Of a DNA stretch of 64,000 nt, positions 35,201 to 53,500 are shown piece after piece; position 1 is the first letter of the stretch; every line of letters begins with the position of its first letter. The position numbers and the translations under genes were made by a program. The notes below the pieces were generated by a model. The model was not told where the DNA came from. It made no database searches and worked only from the letters and a program-made list of their open reading frames with translations. Source of the stretch: Pterobdella sp. o SKG-2022 (Eukaryota > Annelida > Clitellata > Hirudinida > Piscicolidae); contig OZ038322.1 of NCBI GenBank assembly GCA_964035795.1, forward strand, positions 6,314,925 to 6,378,924, read 5' to 3'.

Positions 35201-37293
35201 TTATGTAATAATATGTCTCCCAGAGAAGCTTAATGTTTAAAACTCTAATAATTTTATGAATGAAAACATGCAAGTTTAATTCACGCCAACTATTTTGATT
35301 ATTTAAACATCTCACATGAACTTGAATGAGAAAAATCAATGGCTTAAAATTGAAATCAATTTTTTGATGAAAATATTCTACAACACGTTGAGAGCATATA
35401 AAATTTTGCAATAGTTTTCACTTCCTCTGACAAAAATAACAATAACGCCACAGACATTAAACAAGCAAAGCTTCTTGATATAGTATAAACTATAATACTT
35501 AATTAATATATAAATATAATAATAAATTTCCTACCTAAACACTTTTGTGTTATATTTAATGTCCCTCAACTTCGCTTCTAAGAATTTCACTGATGATACA
35601 ATGGTTGTATATATCTATTGACAATGTAAGTTCAACTTACAAAAAGCTTCATATAATCTTAATAAAATTGAAGAAAAAATTTGTATGTTGAATAATTAGT
35701 TTGAAGATTAAAAACGTGTCATTAAAATTAATTATGAGCGCGAAACCACTAAATTATACAGTATTCTCTTTTTTAATGTATAAACAACACTTTTGTATCT
35801 TTAACTCATTACCATCAAAATGGTAGAATCATGGTTTTATAATCATATTGAAATAATCCAACTGACAAACAATTCTTTGAGTTCAGTTCACTTTTTGTCT
35901 AGTTGATAGTGTAATTTTAAAAACAACAAAAAAAATTTAAAAATTGTAATATTTAAAATTTTTATCATTAATAAAGTTTCAATTATATAACTACTTATCA
36001 AAATATTAAAAATAAATTCTTAATTTCATCAAACACAACTTCACCCAATGTATTTTTGAGTTTTGGCATATATTCACAAAAAAACTAAATTTTAGACTTA
36101 AAATTGAATTTATTGAAAATAAATAAAACCCATCTTTGAAGCACCTAGAAAGAAGCAGGCAGTTTGGCTGTATGTTCCGATGTACAATGTTGTTGTTGTG
36201 GCAGTACTTTATTGCTTCGAGGATTTGCCGCAGATAATGACTGTGGGTGGAATAAAATATAGTTTAGTAATTTTAAATGAAAAATGAATATTTCAAAAGA
36301 AATAATCAAAGATTGATTAAAAAGTTGTGTCCAAATAACATTGGAAGAGTTACAGACTGAATCAAAAAGTATTTTAATTAAATTTGAAATATATGAGTTG
36401 AAGCCATGATGTTAGACCTTGACACAGCCTCAGAATAAACAAAACCAGCTCGAGCCCTCTTCACTATTTCATGCAGCAGATCTTCCCCTTCCATACTATG
36501 TAATTTAAATATTTATAAAATAAAAACACAATAATTAGTTGATATTTGATGAATTTAATATTAAAATTAATAAAAGTTATGAAAAAAGTATTTAAAAACA
36601 AAAAAAAACGCTGAGAAAAAATGAAAACCACTGAAGCACTTAATAAATAAAACTATGCTAACTATTCAAAAATCATGTAAATGATTCCAGAGCTGCAGTA
36701 AGTCTCATATAACTCTACGATGTGTGGATGTTTCAGGAGATGGCAAATTGTGGCTTCCCTCTTCAAATCTGCAGATATTTATTCATTGTATGCTTTCAAG
36801 TTTTTATATGATTATGAGGGCATGGTGGTGTGCAGTGTTATGGATAGTGACTGTGGTTATTATGAAACTAAATTTTATAGTTTATAATACATTATCAGCA
36901 TCATTATTATCATTATTTTATTATAGTCAGTATTCTATTTTCCTCTATATCTTTAACTTATGGTCTTTAATATTTTTGATTGAATATAAGCTAGAGAAAT
37001 CAACACCTTCCACACTGAATCCTGATGTGCTTTTAAGTTTAGCAACTTCAATCACTTTCACCACATACTGTATTCCTGTTTGTTTATGCACACATGTTCT
37101 CAACTCTCCTGTTGTTTTTCTGCAAAAAAATAGAAAATTAAATGCATACATTGTAAAACATAATTGTATAATTTTTGGTCCTTTATGTATTTTAATGAAA
37201 AAAGTGATTATAATATTAATAAAAGTCAACTAACCTTGCTAGAACTTCTCCCAAATCATATGCATCTTCAAACAATATTTCTTCCTCACTCAT
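16376..37293 (-). CDS. CASK: CASK, calcium/calmodulin-dependent serine kinase-like MAGUK scaffold, complete, 28 exons
   Basis: Synaptic and junctional scaffold. Exons (complement): 37235-37293, 37007-37119, 36663-36768, 36418-36495, 36145-36240, 34169-34251, 32448-32623, 32129-32251, 31579-31663, 30744-30796, 30388-30490, 29771-29886, 29104-29184, 28520-28606, 25218-25276, 24818-24950, 24579-24657, 23717-23802, 23484-23552, 22324-22422, 21915-21984, 21242-21319, 20932-21081, 20447-20527, 18920-19029, 17842-17922, 16691-16774, 16376-16552. Phases are continuous: 904 aa plus stop (human about 920). Domains: CaM-kinase-like (about 10-275), two L27 (about 360-475), PDZ (about 505-590, GITLKVN and [13 protein letters not shown]), SH3 (about 597-665), hook, GK (about 715-904, ending WVPVSWVY). 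Kinase Lys41 and Glu62 remain, but the glycine loop is lost, HRD is HRN (141) and the DFG position is GFR (162-164). The PDZ-SH3 linker is short. Exons 9-11 encode the poorly conserved linker and their boundaries are least certain. Confidence 0.93.
17935..18160. repeat. Imperfect (GATA)n microsatellite in a CASK intron
   Basis: Interrupted GATA/TAGA units run across about 220 bp, starting within about 15 bp of the acceptor of the exon at 17842-17922. On the CASK strand it reads (TATC)n, a pyrimidine-rich tract. Confidence 0.8.
19041..19463. repeat. (GGTA)n microsatellite, about 420 bp, next to a CASK splice acceptor
   Basis: About 105 tetranucleotide units, with a few GATA variants near 19055-19090 and 19126-19140. 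On the CASK strand the unit reads TACC. The array ends about 12 bp before the acceptor of the exon at 18920-19029. The long open frame across it encoding repeated YLPT is an artefact of a 4-base repeat read in triplets. Confidence 0.95.
20530..20632. repeat. (TG)n microsatellite abutting a CASK splice acceptor
   Basis: About 86 bp of pure TG followed by a short degenerate end. On the CASK strand it is (CA)n and runs directly into acatag|GA, the acceptor of the exon at 20447-20527. The repeat therefore occupies the polypyrimidine-tract position. Confidence 0.95.
21436..21755 (+). repeat. Interspersed repeat copy B in a CASK intron
   Basis: Partner of 11936-12260 in the same orientation. Landmarks appear in the same order: attatactgc near 21450, gaattcaag near 21602, a block ending acaacgat near 21680, and gtttgtcgatac near 21698. 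It lies between the CASK exons at 21242-21319 and 21915-21984. Confidence 0.6.
24419..24482. repeat. (CAAA)n then (CAGA)n microsatellite in a CASK intron
   Basis: Consecutive CAAA units change to CAGA units. The array lies about 100 bp past the donor of the PDZ exon at 24579-24657. Open frames on both strands here are low-complexity artefacts. Confidence 0.8.
25552..25732. repeat. (ATC)n trinucleotide microsatellite in a CASK intron
   Basis: Long run of CAT/ATC/ACC trinucleotides with interruptions. Because the unit is 3 bases it leaves open frames on both strands that encode Met-rich or Ile-rich strings. I treat these as non-coding. Confidence 0.9.
26163..26255. repeat. (TTA)n then (TAG)n microsatellite in a CASK intron
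   Basis: A pure TTA run changes abruptly to TAG units near 26200. It sits in the 3.2-kb intron between the CASK exons at 25218-25276 and 28520-28606. Confidence 0.85.
26870..27140 (+). mobile_element. 3' fragment of a non-LTR retrotransposon in a CASK intron
   Basis: From about 26968 to a stop at about 27140 one frame reads [18 protein letters not shown] and then DWNEP and RERRKR. This resembles the basic G-R-P-x-x-x-W tail that follows the reverse transcriptase in many LINE ORFs. Upstream, similar sequence is broken by frameshifts and stops. It is short, antisense to CASK and inactive; the clade cannot be assigned. Confidence 0.5.
31993..32009. other. Perfect GC-rich hairpin in a CASK intron
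   Basis: CGCCCC and GGGGCG form a 6-bp all-GC stem around a 5-base loop in otherwise very AT-rich intron sequence. It is too short to be an RNA gene on its own. Confidence 0.4.
32624..34168. other. CASK intron with probable GC-AG splice sites
   Basis: The upstream exon must end in phase 1. The in-frame TAG right after the GFR motif leaves no usable phase-1 GT donor, and the nearby GT donor (phase 2) would create a TAA stop at the junction. A GC donor (CAG|GCTAGT at 34169/34168) keeps the frame and gives the same spacing to GSPHF as in other CASK proteins. Otherwise nothing is seen in this 1.5-kb intron. Confidence 0.55.
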
Positions 37294-37745
37294 TATTCAA
37301 CTAATTTCAAATTTTTTCAAATTCTCTAGCAAAAACTTGATTATTTATTTATGAGAAAACTCTAAATGTTCATTTTGAAGTAAATTATTATCTTTCAAAA
37401 AACTTGATTAAAAATTTATAAATATTTAAAAAACTGAATAATTGATTCATTGAAAAAATATTCTTAACAAACGTTTCTAAAAGATGAAATTTACATCTGA
37501 CAGTAAATAAGGTTTTTAACGGATAACATTGCACTTATGTTGACTGAGTAAAAAGTGAGTCCGACATAATTAGCTTGAAGAAAGGATGTTATATACATGT
37601 TTTTAAATAATTTTTGCATCCATCTACCGATTAAAAACTTTTACAGTGGTTTGAAAATTATATTTCAATTTCGAAAGTGCTTAATTTTTGTTAAATAGTT
37701 TAAATAAATTGAGGAAAAACAGATAATAATCCGTCCATCTCTAAT
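37294..37745. promoter_or_regulatory. CASK upstream flank up to a retroelement
   Basis: Only about 450 bp separates the CASK start codon from the first similarity to the divergent retroelement at 37746. The flank is AT-rich with no clear TATA or other motif. If CASK has no upstream non-coding exon, its core promoter lies here. Confidence 0.3.
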
Positions 37746-40666
37746 TTGTCAATTTCCCCAGTTCCCCATTCGTCACAACCCGAAAAAGTCTCTTCCAGTC
37801 AATCTCATTTATCTAATCTGCTTTATTCATTTACATGCAGTTCTTGCAAGCTACATAAAAGACTAGCTGAAGTCAAATGTAGAAAATGCGCTTCGTTTTT
37901 TCATCTTAGAGGCGTTAAATTGTCTCGTGTACAGGCGCTTCTTATTGGAAGTAATTGGTCCTGTCCCTATTGCTCAGATATCGACCATATCCCGGTCTCT
38001 GTTCAAACTGATCAGCATCTCCCCAACGAAGCATTCTCCAAGTATTTGCAAGACTTGAAACTTAATTCATTCATTATACGTCGTATTCCAAAGGAGCAAG
38101 AGTGGTTTTCGCAGTCTCATTAGTTCAATTAATTGAGTCAGTCTTGTCTTCCAATGACATTATCTCATGGAAACGTTTATTGGCTTTCGCAGGAGTGGTT
38201 CTTCACCACCCGTCTCTTGGTAGCGTATCCAATTCTTCTTCAGCTTCTTCAATTAAGCTCAATATTTCTTATTTTATGTCGTTATCAGGTCTCCCGGACA
38301 TAAGTACGTGATCCCCAAAGTCAAATTTTTCGTCTAAAAGTTCAATTACACCTTTGAAACGAAGGGTCTTTTCTAAATTCAATGACTTCGACATAAAGGG
38401 TGCGGTCCACCTCCTCTCCTCCGACAATGTCTTTGCCCTAATGGTCCCGGAAACGGTTTCCTCCCTTAGATCCATACACCTCTTGGGTGACCCAGTTTCA
38501 GATATTAATTCTGACCAAATTCCTACAGCTCCAGTTATGACAGAGTCTTCGGTTAGGAAAGCGATCCTCTCTTTTCCTAACGGTTCGGGTTCTGGTACTA
38601 ATTTACTTTGCCCTCAACATTTGAAGGACATAATATTTCCCTTCCTGGTAGCCAGTGCGAATGCGGTTCTTCGGTCTATCTCTCGATTTGCTTCTTTCGT
38701 TTCATCAACTAAAATCCCGGACCCTATCAAGCACTTGTTCTTTGGTGCTCATCTGTACGCCCTTCAAAAGAAAGGCGGTGGTATACGTCCTATAGCCGTT
38801 GGAAACACCTTTCGTCGTTTGTTTTCCCAATTATCTCTGCATTCAGTCATGAACTCGCTCAGAGAGGATTTGTTACCTTGTCAGTTGGGCGTCGGCGTCC
38901 GTATGGGGTGTGAGTCAGCCGTACATGCTACTCGATCATTTATTAACCACTCAGTCGATCCCAAGGTGCTTTTGAAACTCGATGTTTCTAACGCCTTCAA
39001 TTCTATCGACCATACAACGTTCATTGGCGAGATAGCCACTCGTTACCCGTTTTTATACTTTTTAGTTAACGAAGCCTACTCCAATCCGTCCACTCTTTTT
39101 GCTAGCAAAAACCGCATTCCTTCTTCAAGGGTTATTTAACAAGGTCACCCTGTGGACCCTGCACTTTTCGCGTTGGCAGTCGACAAAATTGCCAAGGACG
39201 TGTCATCGGAGTTGAACATTTGGTACTTGGACGATGCCACAATTGGTGGTCAGGCTAGCTCTGTCTTTAACGATGCAACAAAAATAATTAACGGTTTCAA
39301 AGTGATCGGCCTTTAAATCAACTCCAATAAATGTGAGCTGTTTATTTTAAACTATACAGCGGACATGTACGCTGACACTGTCAAACAGTTCTTTTCTATT
39401 TTGTCGTCAGTATAACTGCCTCCTCGTCACTCTTGGTCAGTCTTGGGTTCTTCCCTCACTCACGAGGCCATACTTCCTATTCTTGGCTCAAAATTAGGAG
39501 ACATCCGTCGGCTTTGCTCCAAGCTAGAAGAAGTTGACTCCCATCATGCTTTCACTTTGCTGAGGAACTGCTTCTCTATTCCCAAATTGGTTTATATCCT
39601 TCAAACGTGTCCTACTTTCGTTGAGCCCATGATATTGTTGGAGTTTGACTCTATCATTCGTGCTGCTCTTTCGTCCATTTCCAATGTCTCCCTGTCCGAC
39701 AAGAGATGGAAGCAAGTATCTCTTCCAAATCGTTTCGGTGGTCTAGGTTTGAGATCAGCGCGAGCCCTATCATTGTCATGCTTCCTCTCTTCCTCTTATG
39801 CATCCTCGAGTCTTGTTCGGCTCCTTCTTTCGTCTATTCCCGACGCTCTCGCGTCTGATGATCTTCAGGGGAGTGATCGTAACGTCGTTTCAACTAGAGA
39901 ATCGTGGCAGAAACAATGCAGTGTTGCGCCGTTAGATCTTTTGGGAAGCCAACGGAAATGGGATGATCTTTTGTGCAAGGTTGCTCTCAACGATTTGCTG
40001 GTAGACGCAGACCAGTGGGACCGTTGTCGTCTTCTTGCTGCCAAGTCGGCACACTCCGCCGCGTGGTTGGAAGCTGTGCCAATTCCCGTTTTAGGAAACT
40101 TTAGGTGCAGAGGAGCTTTGAGTGGCGGTGGCGCTTTGAGTAGGGGCTAATATTTCTGGCGCCCCAACATGCCTTTGCAAGTGTGGTGTAAGGATGGACG
40201 CGAAAGGCTACCATGGCCTTTCGTGATAGGCTTGCCTAGCATCCTCGAACCATCAGGGCTCGACAGGAGTGACGGACGTCGTCCTGATGGCATAACGACC
40301 TTTCCTTGGAAGCATGGAAAATGCTTGGTCTGGGACGCAACAGTCGTCGATGCTTTTTCCAAGTCCCACATTATCGCCAGCTTCATCGAGTCAGGATCCA
40401 GCGCAAAAGCTGCGGAAATATTAAAAAGCCGCAAATATCAGGGCTTGGTGGGCAACTTTCATTTTCAACCCGTTGCATTCGAGACAACGGGCTGCTGCAG
40501 ACCTTCAACCAGTAGCTTTGTTGAGGAGTTAGGTAGAAAAGTTATCGAGGCGTCAGGGAATCCTTTGGAGGCAGTATGGTTGCGTCAAAAGATTTCCCTT
40601 GCAATTGCCTGCGGCAATGCTACCAGCATTCTTTCCTGTTTCCGTTCTTCTTCCTCTTTCTCTTAA
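37746..40666 (+). mobile_element. Decayed YLDD-type reverse transcriptase retroelement
   Basis: GC-richer block in AT-rich flanks. The first part (37746-38118) has a cysteine/histidine-rich PHD-like finger (CSSCKLH, CRKCASFFHLRG, CPYCSD). The frame then changes near 38100 and the rest stays in one frame. The reverse transcriptase contains GIRPIAVGNTFRRL, GVGVRMGCESAVHATRSF, LKLDVSNAFNS, a QGHPVDPALFAL segment and the YLDD box at 39224-39235. A C-terminal block (LVWDATVVDAFSKSH, FQPVAFETTG) matches the tail I associate with this RT family. In-frame stops lie at 38309, 39137, 39314, 39413 and 40148. Near 40110-40200 the spacing suggests loss of a Cys/His segment. The copy is inactive. No terminal repeats or target-site duplication were identified. 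Family recognition is from memory of motifs, not a search. Confidence 0.8.
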
Positions 40667-47556
<6,890 letters not shown>

Positions 47557-50500
47557 ACATGTACATATGTGGTCACTCTAAAATAATCAAAAAGAACTCG
47601 GATTAAAGAATATAAAATAGAATTAGAGTGAAATGGTGCAGATTAATAGAAGAATAAACAAAAAAAATTAAGCAAGAAACAAACATTCTCGCAGAATAAA
47701 ACAAGCAAATTCTTCCACAAAAAAATAACATAGGATTCTCTTGAAAGCAAATTAATGGCAAAATCTTCAAAAAACTACATGGAAACTATGCATGAATCCA
47801 GGGCTTTGGAAGACTTTCAGCTGTTGAAACTACATTCTAACAAAACTTCAGATTTTTGACTCTTCACAATCCATGTAAGGCTAAAGGGCCTTGGAACCGA
47901 TTCACACATTGAACCGGGCTTTTGTAAGTTGGAAATGGCCATTATAAGAGCATTAGTTTCTATTGCTTTGTAAACCTAATGTATCAATAGCAACCGAGTC
48001 TTGTACTCTGTTATGTTTTCATGAAATTCTTTCAAATGTTTTTTATCCATTATTTAATGCTTTTGATGGAGTCAATAATGAGAAAGTATTCTTTAGAATA
48101 GGGAAGATTTATATAACAATTTATTTCAACAGTTCATTTAGGAAATTCGATATGTGACAATGCGTTCTAGGCAATATTGGAGTTTATGCTCGCTTCAATG
48201 CCATTGTACATTACGTTTGGCGCTTAAGCATGCCTTTTTAAACGTTTCTTTGCTCCGAAATAACAAACTATTTACATTTTGAATGTACTTTGTTTTTAGA
48301 TAACTTACATCAGGGTTTTTGATTGAAATCTTCAAGACAATTTATTTGAAAATTTGAATTTTCAAAATATAAATTTAATTTAATAATCTAAGCTATTTCT
48401 TCACTTTATATGTAAAATAATTAAAATAAATGGCAAAAATATGAACTATGAAAATTGAAAATGCTTTTATGAACAGGAGTCTTAAGAGATACAGATAAAT
48501 TACTAATCATATTCATGCTCTACTCATGGAGAATTTAAAGCCTTTTTTCACAAAAATTCTTCAATTTTCAATAAGTGTTGAGTCATCATAGAAAAAAATA
48601 TACATAAATCTAATTAGATTATTCATTTTTATATTCATTTGATACATAAAAAATATTATTATTATACTTATATATGGGGAAATGAAAATCTATGTGGTTG
48701 AAATTGCACATAACTTACCTTTAGCTTCGATAACTTTAGAAACGTCTTTAAATACTGCGTCTAAACTATGCTTGGGATTTTTAAACATTAACCGTTAAGA
48801 AATTTTATACAATAGTTTCCAATGATTTTATATTCAAAGACTTATCAATATTTTTAAAGTTAAAAAAAATCTTTGAATTGCTTATCTTCAGCTTTCAGTT
48901 AGTAAATCAAAAAATAGTAGACTTAAACGAAAAAACAATTAAAAGAGATGGAAATGGGCTGAAAAGGTTGCCAATATTGAATACATATCTGCCTATATAA
49001 AGGTGTGCATTATAGTTTGACGTGGTTGCAGTTGGTGATCTCAAGCTCCATTTAACTCATTTGATAATCAGAAAGACTTCTATAATAATATAAATTGCTA
49101 GTTAACGTTTGAATTTAAAAAAACTCGTTAGTAAATTGGGTTAGTTGTGTGAGTGTTGATGTAACTAATGAAAATTGAGTTTTTTGGAACGTTGTTCTTT
49201 GTAAGTTTACAAGCTTATATTGGGGAATTTTATTTCAATCGGGAAGGTAGGTATATGTTTTGAATTGCTTGTTTCAAAGCTTAACGAAATCGTTAAGTTT
49301 AAATCATTTCATGAAAATATCTTTCTCGAAAATTCATTTATTTTCAAAATTTCATTTGTCAAGTGCTTGAAAATGCTATTTCCAGTGCAGTCTAATGTAT
49401 ATACAGACTGAAGTATGCTTCTGATTCACAACGAAAATTTTGAAAAATTGACAATTTCAAAAGATCAAATTTAAATCTAACAAATAAATTATAAAACGTC
49501 TAAAATTATTGATTTTATCCGTTTTTTTTTTATCATTTTGATATTAAAAAATTCTTTCAAAATTAATAAAAACTTTTCACTAGTTAGGTGTCAAAGCAAT
49601 TAAGATAGGATGTGGGAATCAAAAGTTCAAAATGCAATCAAAAGTTTATTAGAAGACAGGTAAGACCCGTAATTTGTCTCCCTCACTGCTTGTCGTGCAA
49701 GGATTTGATGCAGAGTGTAACAAGAACTACATGACAATCATGCGACTGAAAAAAGAAATTAATCATTAATACAATGAAAAAAAACTAAATTGAAAATCAA
49801 TGAAGAGCAAATATTAAGGATATTTTTGACAAAGGTATATAATATAGAAAAGCATAGAAGCACAAACTAAGACCCAATACTGGCATTTCAAATGAATTGA
49901 ATGCTGTTTGCTTTCGTTTTGTTCAAAGTACATGTCTCGACAAAATAAAAAGCAAAAAAATATTTTTTTCCAATGAAAATCTACTCAAAGTTATACCATA
50001 TGCTCTCTATATAAGGATCGATACTAATAAATTATTCAAAGCAATTTTCAGGTAAAAACTTCATATAATATATATAATTGAAAAAGAAACAATAGAAAAG
50101 CACAAAAATTAATGCCAGAGTTTGCCAGAAAAATTTAAATTAATGGCTGCACAAAAATATAACTCAAACAAACATAGAGCTTTAAAGTTTTCGCATTGCA
50201 AAATATTTATATGCAATTATTATCTAAAAACCCGTGTATTTTCCATTTTCTGTTTCGAAAAACCAAATAAGGTAGTAATATTTTATTTGTAGCCTCTTTG
50301 TAGTAATAAGTTTATATTACTTAAAAATAGAAAACAAACTTTATACAGTCTTTGTCTTGTATACTAAAAAAAGCGTAAAATAAATATAATATTTTGATTA
50401 GGGCAATGGAGGTAAATAATTGAAAAGCTCCGTAAATGTATGTGGCAGCCTCCAAAAAACGATTTAAAAATAATCAAAAAATAATTTATGAAAATAAAAA

Positions 50501-53500
50501 AAGCTACTGTGGTTTATTTTCTGCTGAAAGCAATATGCTGATTAGAATAGACAATGTAATACGGTGTTTTTAATTCTCCTTTTATTTTACTCTCTATAGG
50601 ATTTCATTAAAAGCTTTTGAATATTTACAGGTTACAGAGCAGAAGATAGTTGGATTCTTAGCAATTTTATGAGGTAATTATCGGCTCAAAAACTTAATGA
50701 AAAAGTCTCAGTTTTAATGATAGAAAATAACAGTGAAATGTATGAGAAAAAAGATTAATTATTTTTTCGTGTAGGTTTTTTATATTCACGGTGTCATTTG
50801 TAGGTAGTTGAGTATGCTTTTGTTAGACCTACTAGTTTTGCTGAAGTTCAGAGACATTTCAAATATATTTGTTTCTATATTTAATATTTATTTGTTGAGA
50901 GAAAGTTAATCAAAATGACAAACGGCATTGAAAGAATTTAAATAAAAAGCAAAGTAGTTTAGTTGGTCAATAGTTGGAAAAAAACAGAGTGCAAAACAGA
51001 ACAACTAATGTGAAAAAGGGTTATTATGAATGGAAAACTATTATTTTTGTCACATTCTGATCCACAAATCATCCGACCTTTAGTAATTATTTGTACATTC
51101 TTCACACCGCACTAATTATTTCTGTATGACAAAATTCACAACCAATATGCTAATTTTCTATCATTTGAAACTTTCAATAATGAATATATTTTTCATTTTA
51201 TATCAAAGCAAATTTATTTCTACGATATAAATCTTCATTTAAAGAACTGAATATTTTTAGTTGTTTTTTTTTGCGATTTAAAAATAACACACTACATTGA
51301 TTTTTCATCTCTGTAGAAAAAGTTTTTTTAAGTTTGCAAAACTTGACAAATAGGATTTAAATCTTTTAAAAAATTCAAAAAAGTGGATTTTTTGAGCAAA
51401 ATTTGCATTATAATTTAGAACATATGCCGATGTAGTTTTTAAAACTTATTTCAAATTATTGAAAAAAAATATGGAATAAATGATCAAAAAAAAAGAAAAA
51501 ACATTGCGATCATTAAAAAAATAACTGAAAAACGAAGAAAAATTTTCCTATGAAAATTTGCATAAATCCCAATACATAATCACAAAAATTTGAGATACAA
51601 AAAAACCCAAAAAAATGGATAAAAAAAGTTGGAACAACACAGTTTTTTGGTATCAAGACTAATGCTATTCTCTACGTTGGATCAAAAACTGCCGGAAATC
51701 AAACTAATGCAATATCTACTCGATCTATGGCCAGCTGCATTTTCACTCATCTAACAAATAACTACATGTATAGATAAACGCAAGTTATTCTAAAAATGAT
51801 GAACAGTGGGTTGATAAGCAGATTTAGGACTAGGCAACTGGGAGAAATGTTCTGAGGGCCCAGTAGTGTGGGTTTGTATGAGTGGATCTTGACTTATGAA
51901 GTAATTATGGGGTATTATAACTTATTATTGGAATTAATGAAAAATTTTTGAGTTTATGTATTGACACTTTTAATATTTAAAAATTTTTGTGTGTTTAATA
52001 GAATGTAGAAGCTTAAAAATATTTAGTTCTGGTTGAATTTTCAATTATTAAAACTTGATGTGAGTCTGAGAAGGGAAACAAAGAATGCACTCGTCATCCG
52101 TTGGAATAGCATTATTTGAAAGTTGAAAAATTTTTTAAACTTCATGAATTAATAAGAATTTCAATCTTTTTGTACGATTGAAAAATTTAACATTCACAAA
52201 ACTCAACTTTTTTCAATACTTCAATGTAAAATAAATCGATATATCCAAACAACCATGAATTCTTTTTAACAAAGTTTCAAAGTTTTGTGATGTCTTGATG
52301 GCTTCAAAACATGGCAAACAGTTCAAGTCAAGTTCACACAAGGTTTTTTAAAAAGAACTTTATTTAAAAATTAAAAAAATGATTTTTTACCAAACGATAT
52401 TTTTTCCGTTCATCAGATTATAAAAGCTTTAATGTCTATTATATAAAATAATTGAAATCAAGGAGTTCGATAGAATTATTTCACTTATCTATTCTAAAAG
52501 CTTCAAAGAAATTTCGCTAAAAGGTTTCAAAACTTCAAACGTTTTGATTGTCTACTGAGCATCCTGCCAGAGTGCACTTTGTAGTTAAAGTAGGCAAAGT
52601 CGTTAAGCGAAAGTTTGCGCCACAAAAGCTTGTGGTTTTGTGCAGAAGTTTGTGGTTTTTAATTGTCTAATAAATTTTTTCCTATTGAAGTTTTCATGCA
52701 AATTTCAAGTTGGTTTTTGAAGCTTCGCGTATTCTTTAGTTGATTAGTAGGATTATTTTTTGTTTTTGAATTATGAATGCGGAGAAAAAATTTGCAATAA
52801 ACTATGGAAGAATGCAAAATTTTGAAACTTATTCAAAAAGTATGCTCAAAAAAGTCAAGAAATGTTTTAAAACTGCAAATAATTGATCAAGTTTGAACAA
52901 TGATGGAGATTTAGAAAATACTGGACTTTAAAATGTAGATATCTGAATTTTCAGAAAAATTTTGAAACAAGAAATATTTGACACTTTTACCTAAACTCAT
53001 TTTAAAATCCACAAAAACTTAGTTTGAAAAAGTTTTTCATTCTTGAAAAGTTATTATGTGTTATTTTAGACAATATTCATATAATCCAATCTTTTGAAAT
53101 TTTTCTAGCTACCAGCATCAAAAATTGTATGCATGCAAAGAGATTAAGTCTAATCATTATAAATAATGCGAAAAAAACTCCAAAAAATCAACTAAAACCA
53201 TATTGAAATACGAAAATACTTTTTGAAAGATTATTTAGCAAAACTGTTTGGAATAGGACTGAGAACCTCTCGATTTAGAGATTATCATCATTAGGACTGC
53301 TAGGAGCTTATCAGGAGTTTCAATCTTCAAATAATTTTGATGGATTCTTTCAATAAAATTATTCAAATTTTTCAATAAAATTTCAAACTATATTAAACTT
53401 TCACTTAAGCTTAGCGTTACATTCAACCTCCAATAAATAGTTCCAATTAATACAAATTCACATATTAAAGCGTTTTGGGAAATCTTCAGTTTTGATAATA

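Noticed and set aside
36724..37233. 169-codon plus-strand frame with hydrophobic stretches
   Set aside because: Antisense to CASK exons 2 and 3, which have clear splice sites, phase and homology.
39524..39715. Minus-strand 63-codon frame within the YLDD element
   Set aside because: Antisense shadow of the retroelement ORF.
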